A DNA stretch of 7,369 nt. It comes from JBGPIT01 sp041485125. GTDB lineage: Bacteria > Desulfobacterota > Binatia > UTPRO1. Under the pieces are notes generated by a model. It worked only from the letters and a program-made list of their open reading frames with translations. It was not told the DNA's origin and ran no database searches. The DNA lies in NCBI GenBank assembly GCA_041485125.1, contig JBGPIT010000259.1, positions 1-7,369 on the forward strand, given 5' to 3'. The position numbers and the translations under genes are program-made. Positions 6,319-7,369 of this stretch are shown piece after piece. The stretch's first letter is position 1; each line of letters opens with the position of its first letter.

Positions 6319-6670
6319 TCGAGTCATCCTCCGCCGTGTGCCCTTCCGTGACGCACCGCCTCATCGCACGCTCGGCCCGCGCGACTTCGGCGCGTTCTCG
6401 TCGATGCTGCTTGCTGAACACCGTGAGAAGGATGATCCGCCGTCCGCTCGCGATGTAGTAGGCGATGCGCACCGCACGACCAACCGACCCAAGATAGAAC
6501 CGGAGCTCACGAAGCTTGCCGCGCAGCTGACGTGTGTAGGGTTCGTCGAGGTGAACACCTTTCTCTGCCAAGAGGTCGATGTAGAACTCCGCTCGACCGA
6601 ACTCTTCATCCGGAAGGCCCCGGATCCAAGCCACCACCTCCGGCTCCAGCTCCACCACACCCCAACCCAC
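6311..6670 (-). CDS. RelE/HigB-like toxin, phage-derived Gp49-like family (PF05973 type)
   Basis: This 119-residue protein matches Gp49-like/HigB toxins: VELEPEVVAWIRGLPDEEF (6-24), YIDLLAEKG (30-38), EPYTRQLRGKLRELRF (43-58), RAVRIAYYI (65-73) and the terminal strand RRIILLTVFSKQHRR (77-91), followed by a helix ERAEVARAERAM. Members are ribosome-dependent mRNA interferases with basic catalytic residues; the R- and K-rich stretches TRQLRGKLREL and FSKQHRR are where these should lie. The tail after residue 105 (RCVTEG...EDDSND) is acidic and overlaps the antitoxin start. GTG 6670 is chosen because it places the family's usual N-terminus (W-V-L-PEV) at residues 3-12 and lies 12 nt after a perfect palindrome. 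The frame is open upstream to 6826 but that part shows no homology and would read through the palindrome. No Shine-Dalgarno is visible, so the mRNA may be leaderless or short-leadered. Confidence 0.88.
   Translation of the reverse strand: MGWGVVELEPEVVAWIRGLPDEEFGRAEFYIDLLAEKGVHLDEPYTRQLRGKLRELRFYLGSVGRAVRIAYYIASGRRIILLTVFSKQHRRERAEVARAERAMRRCVTEGHTAEDDSND
6328..6332 (-). promoter_or_regulatory. Ribosome binding site deciding the antitoxin start
   Basis: GGAGG on the - strand, within the toxin coding region, 9 nt before ATG 6318 and 0 nt before ATG 6327. Spacing selects ATG 6318. Confidence 0.6.
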
Positions 6671-6682
6671 GCTGCGTACGAT

Positions 6683-6704
6683 GACATACCATGCGTGGTA
6701 TGTC
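6683..6704. promoter_or_regulatory. Candidate TA operator: perfect 9-bp inverted repeat
   Basis: Arms GACATACCA (6683-6691) and TGGTATGTC (6696-6704) are perfect reverse complements around the 4-nt spacer TGCG. The site ends 12 nt before the toxin GTG at 6670, where an autorepressing XRE antitoxin would be expected to bind. Arms this AT-richer than the surroundings stand out. No convincing -10/-35 pair was found beside it. Confidence 0.6.
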
Positions 6705-6833
6705 GACCACCTGCCTTCGGGCGTCGAAGTGTTTGCTGATGCACCGACGGGTCGTCGCTGCGGCGTCGGGACCAGCCGGTCGCCTGGGAGCACCCGGCGA
6801 CCTCCGAATACGGAGTTTCGCTTCAACCTGGAC

Positions 6834-6881
6834 AGATCGGGAATTCCCCGCTCGATCTATTCTGCGCGCAGATGACGTCAT
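6834..6881. repeat. Cluster of three adjacent palindromes
   Basis: AGATCG (6834-6839) pairs with CGATCT (6853-6858), enclosing the 10-bp palindrome GGGAATTCCC (6839-6848). TCTGCGCGCAGA (6861-6872) is a perfect 12-bp palindrome. It overlaps by one base ATGACGTCAT (6872-6881), a perfect 10-bp palindrome. Individually each is short enough to occur by chance; their density within 48 nt of non-coding DNA is the notable part. Confidence 0.4.
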
Positions 6882-7010
6882 GAAGGACACACGGATGGCG
6901 GCGGACGCCAGGATCAGCATTCGGCCCAAAGGAGGACGCGATCATTTCCAGGACCACGCACGCACCGGGTGCTTGCCTGCATGTAGTGAACGGCAGTAGA
7001 GGGTTTCCCC

Positions 7011-7028
7011 TGTTCCCGAACGGGAACA
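7011..7028. promoter_or_regulatory. Candidate operator upstream of the cyclase gene
   Basis: TGTTCCCG (7011-7018) and CGGGAACA (7021-7028) are perfect 8-bp reverse complements around AA, ending 19 nt before ATG 7048. No T-run follows, so it is more likely a protein-binding site or 5' leader hairpin (7-bp stem, GAAC loop) than a terminator. The binding protein is unknown. Confidence 0.4.
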
Positions 7029-7047
7029 CTCTGACCCGAGAGGCCGT

Positions 7048-7369
7048 ATGCCCGACGATCCGCTGTCCCGCAGACTCACCACGATCGTTGCGCTCGACGT
7101 CGCGGGCTATTCCGCGCGCACGGAAGCCGATGAGGCGCGGACCACGGCCGAGGTGGCGGCGCTCCGGCGCGTGATCGAAGGCATCGCCACGGCGCAAGGC
7201 GGGCGCGTGTTCAACACCGCGGGCGATGGCTTCATGCTGGAAGTTCGGCTCGAGCCTGGCCGCCGTCGAGGCCGCGTTCGCCCTCGCGGACACGTGCGAG
7301 CCCAAGGTGCGGGTCGGCGTACATCTGGGCGACGTCGTGGTGCAGTCCAACGGCGACCTCCTCGGCCAC
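7048..7369 (+). CDS. Class III adenylate/guanylate cyclase, N-terminal part, with apparent frameshift (3' end outside window)
   Basis: From ATG 7048 the protein reads MPDDPLSRRLTTIVALDVAG, then YSARTEADEA and GGRVFNTAGDGFMLE, the opening of a class III nucleotidyl cyclase domain like those of single-domain cyclases fused to TPR or ATPase modules. The two metal-binding aspartates are visible as D17 (ALDVAGYS) and D60 (TAGDG). After residue 65 the frame loses all similarity and becomes arginine-rich. Skipping one base at about 7243 restores FGSSLAAVEAAFALAD, then KVRVGVHLGDVVV and DLLGH to the window edge, which is exactly the expected continuation. So either a G was inserted (real mutation or sequencing error), or decoding shifts frame. 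GAGAGG (7038-7043) is a tolerable ribosome binding site. The gene probably makes or made cAMP or cGMP. It is divergent from the TA operon. Confidence 0.8.
   Translation, partial: MPDDPLSRRLTTIVALDVAGYSARTEADEARTTAEVAALRRVIEGIATAQGGRVFNTAGDGFMLEVRLEPGRRRGRVRPRGHVRAQGAGRRTSGRRRGAVQRRPPRP

Larger units (their letters stand above)
6705..7047. other. Non-coding region between divergent TA operon and cyclase gene
   Basis: These 343 nt hold no gene I can support. They contain a small hairpin (CTCCG 6802-6806 with CGGAG 6811-6815), a run of palindromes at 6834-6881, an orphan strong Shine-Dalgarno-like AAAGGAGG at 6928-6935 with no ATG/GTG/TTG at a usable distance, and an inverted repeat at 7011-7028. 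A 39-codon frame at 6880-6999 has no recognisable protein features and no Shine-Dalgarno. Confidence 0.5.

Noticed and set aside
6880..6999. 39-codon small ORF starting at the ATGACGTCAT palindrome
   Set aside because: No Shine-Dalgarno, no hydrophobic or structural pattern, and its ATG is part of a palindrome; coding is not supported.

Overview
The window is GC-rich bacterial DNA with strong third-position G/C bias and GTG as well as ATG starts. It fits a high-GC, probably environmental proteobacterial or deltaproteobacterial-grade lineage (Myxococcota or Binatota-like). No marker gene fixes the taxonomy, so that is only a guess.

Left block (1-1311, + strand): the C-terminal part of a polysaccharide-deacetylase (NodB/PuuE-like) protein, a VOC/glyoxalase-fold metalloenzyme and a small four-helix membrane protein of unknown function. 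They sit head to tail with gaps of 2 and about 7 nt, so they look like one operon.

Middle block (1334-5596): a cytoplasmic GH1 beta-glucosidase on the - strand is divergent from a secreted protein with a DUF3131 region and a C-terminal glucoamylase-like (PF10091-type) domain. A MalK/UgpC-type (CUT1) sugar ABC ATPase follows on the + strand, joined to the secreted protein by a six-codon mini-ORF with TGATG stop/start overlaps at both ends. Together they suggest a glucan-use module: extracellular cleavage, uptake of oligosaccharides, intracellular hydrolysis. No permease or binding protein lies in the window.

Right block (5597-7369) looks remodelled. It holds an 81-residue relic of a GMC oxidoreductase in which the first ~20 and last ~60 residues are fused in frame. 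Next is a complete toxin-first type II toxin-antitoxin pair (RelE/HigB-like Gp49-type toxin, XRE antitoxin) on the - strand, with a perfect 9-bp inverted repeat just upstream as a candidate operator. A palindrome-rich non-coding stretch of about 340 nt follows, then the start of a class III adenylate/guanylate cyclase that carries an apparent single-base frameshift and runs off the window.

I see no CRISPR array, rRNA, tRNA or insertion sequence. The most notable signals are the collapsed GMC gene, the TA pair with its operator, the frameshifted cyclase, and the glucan module with its mini-ORF junction.
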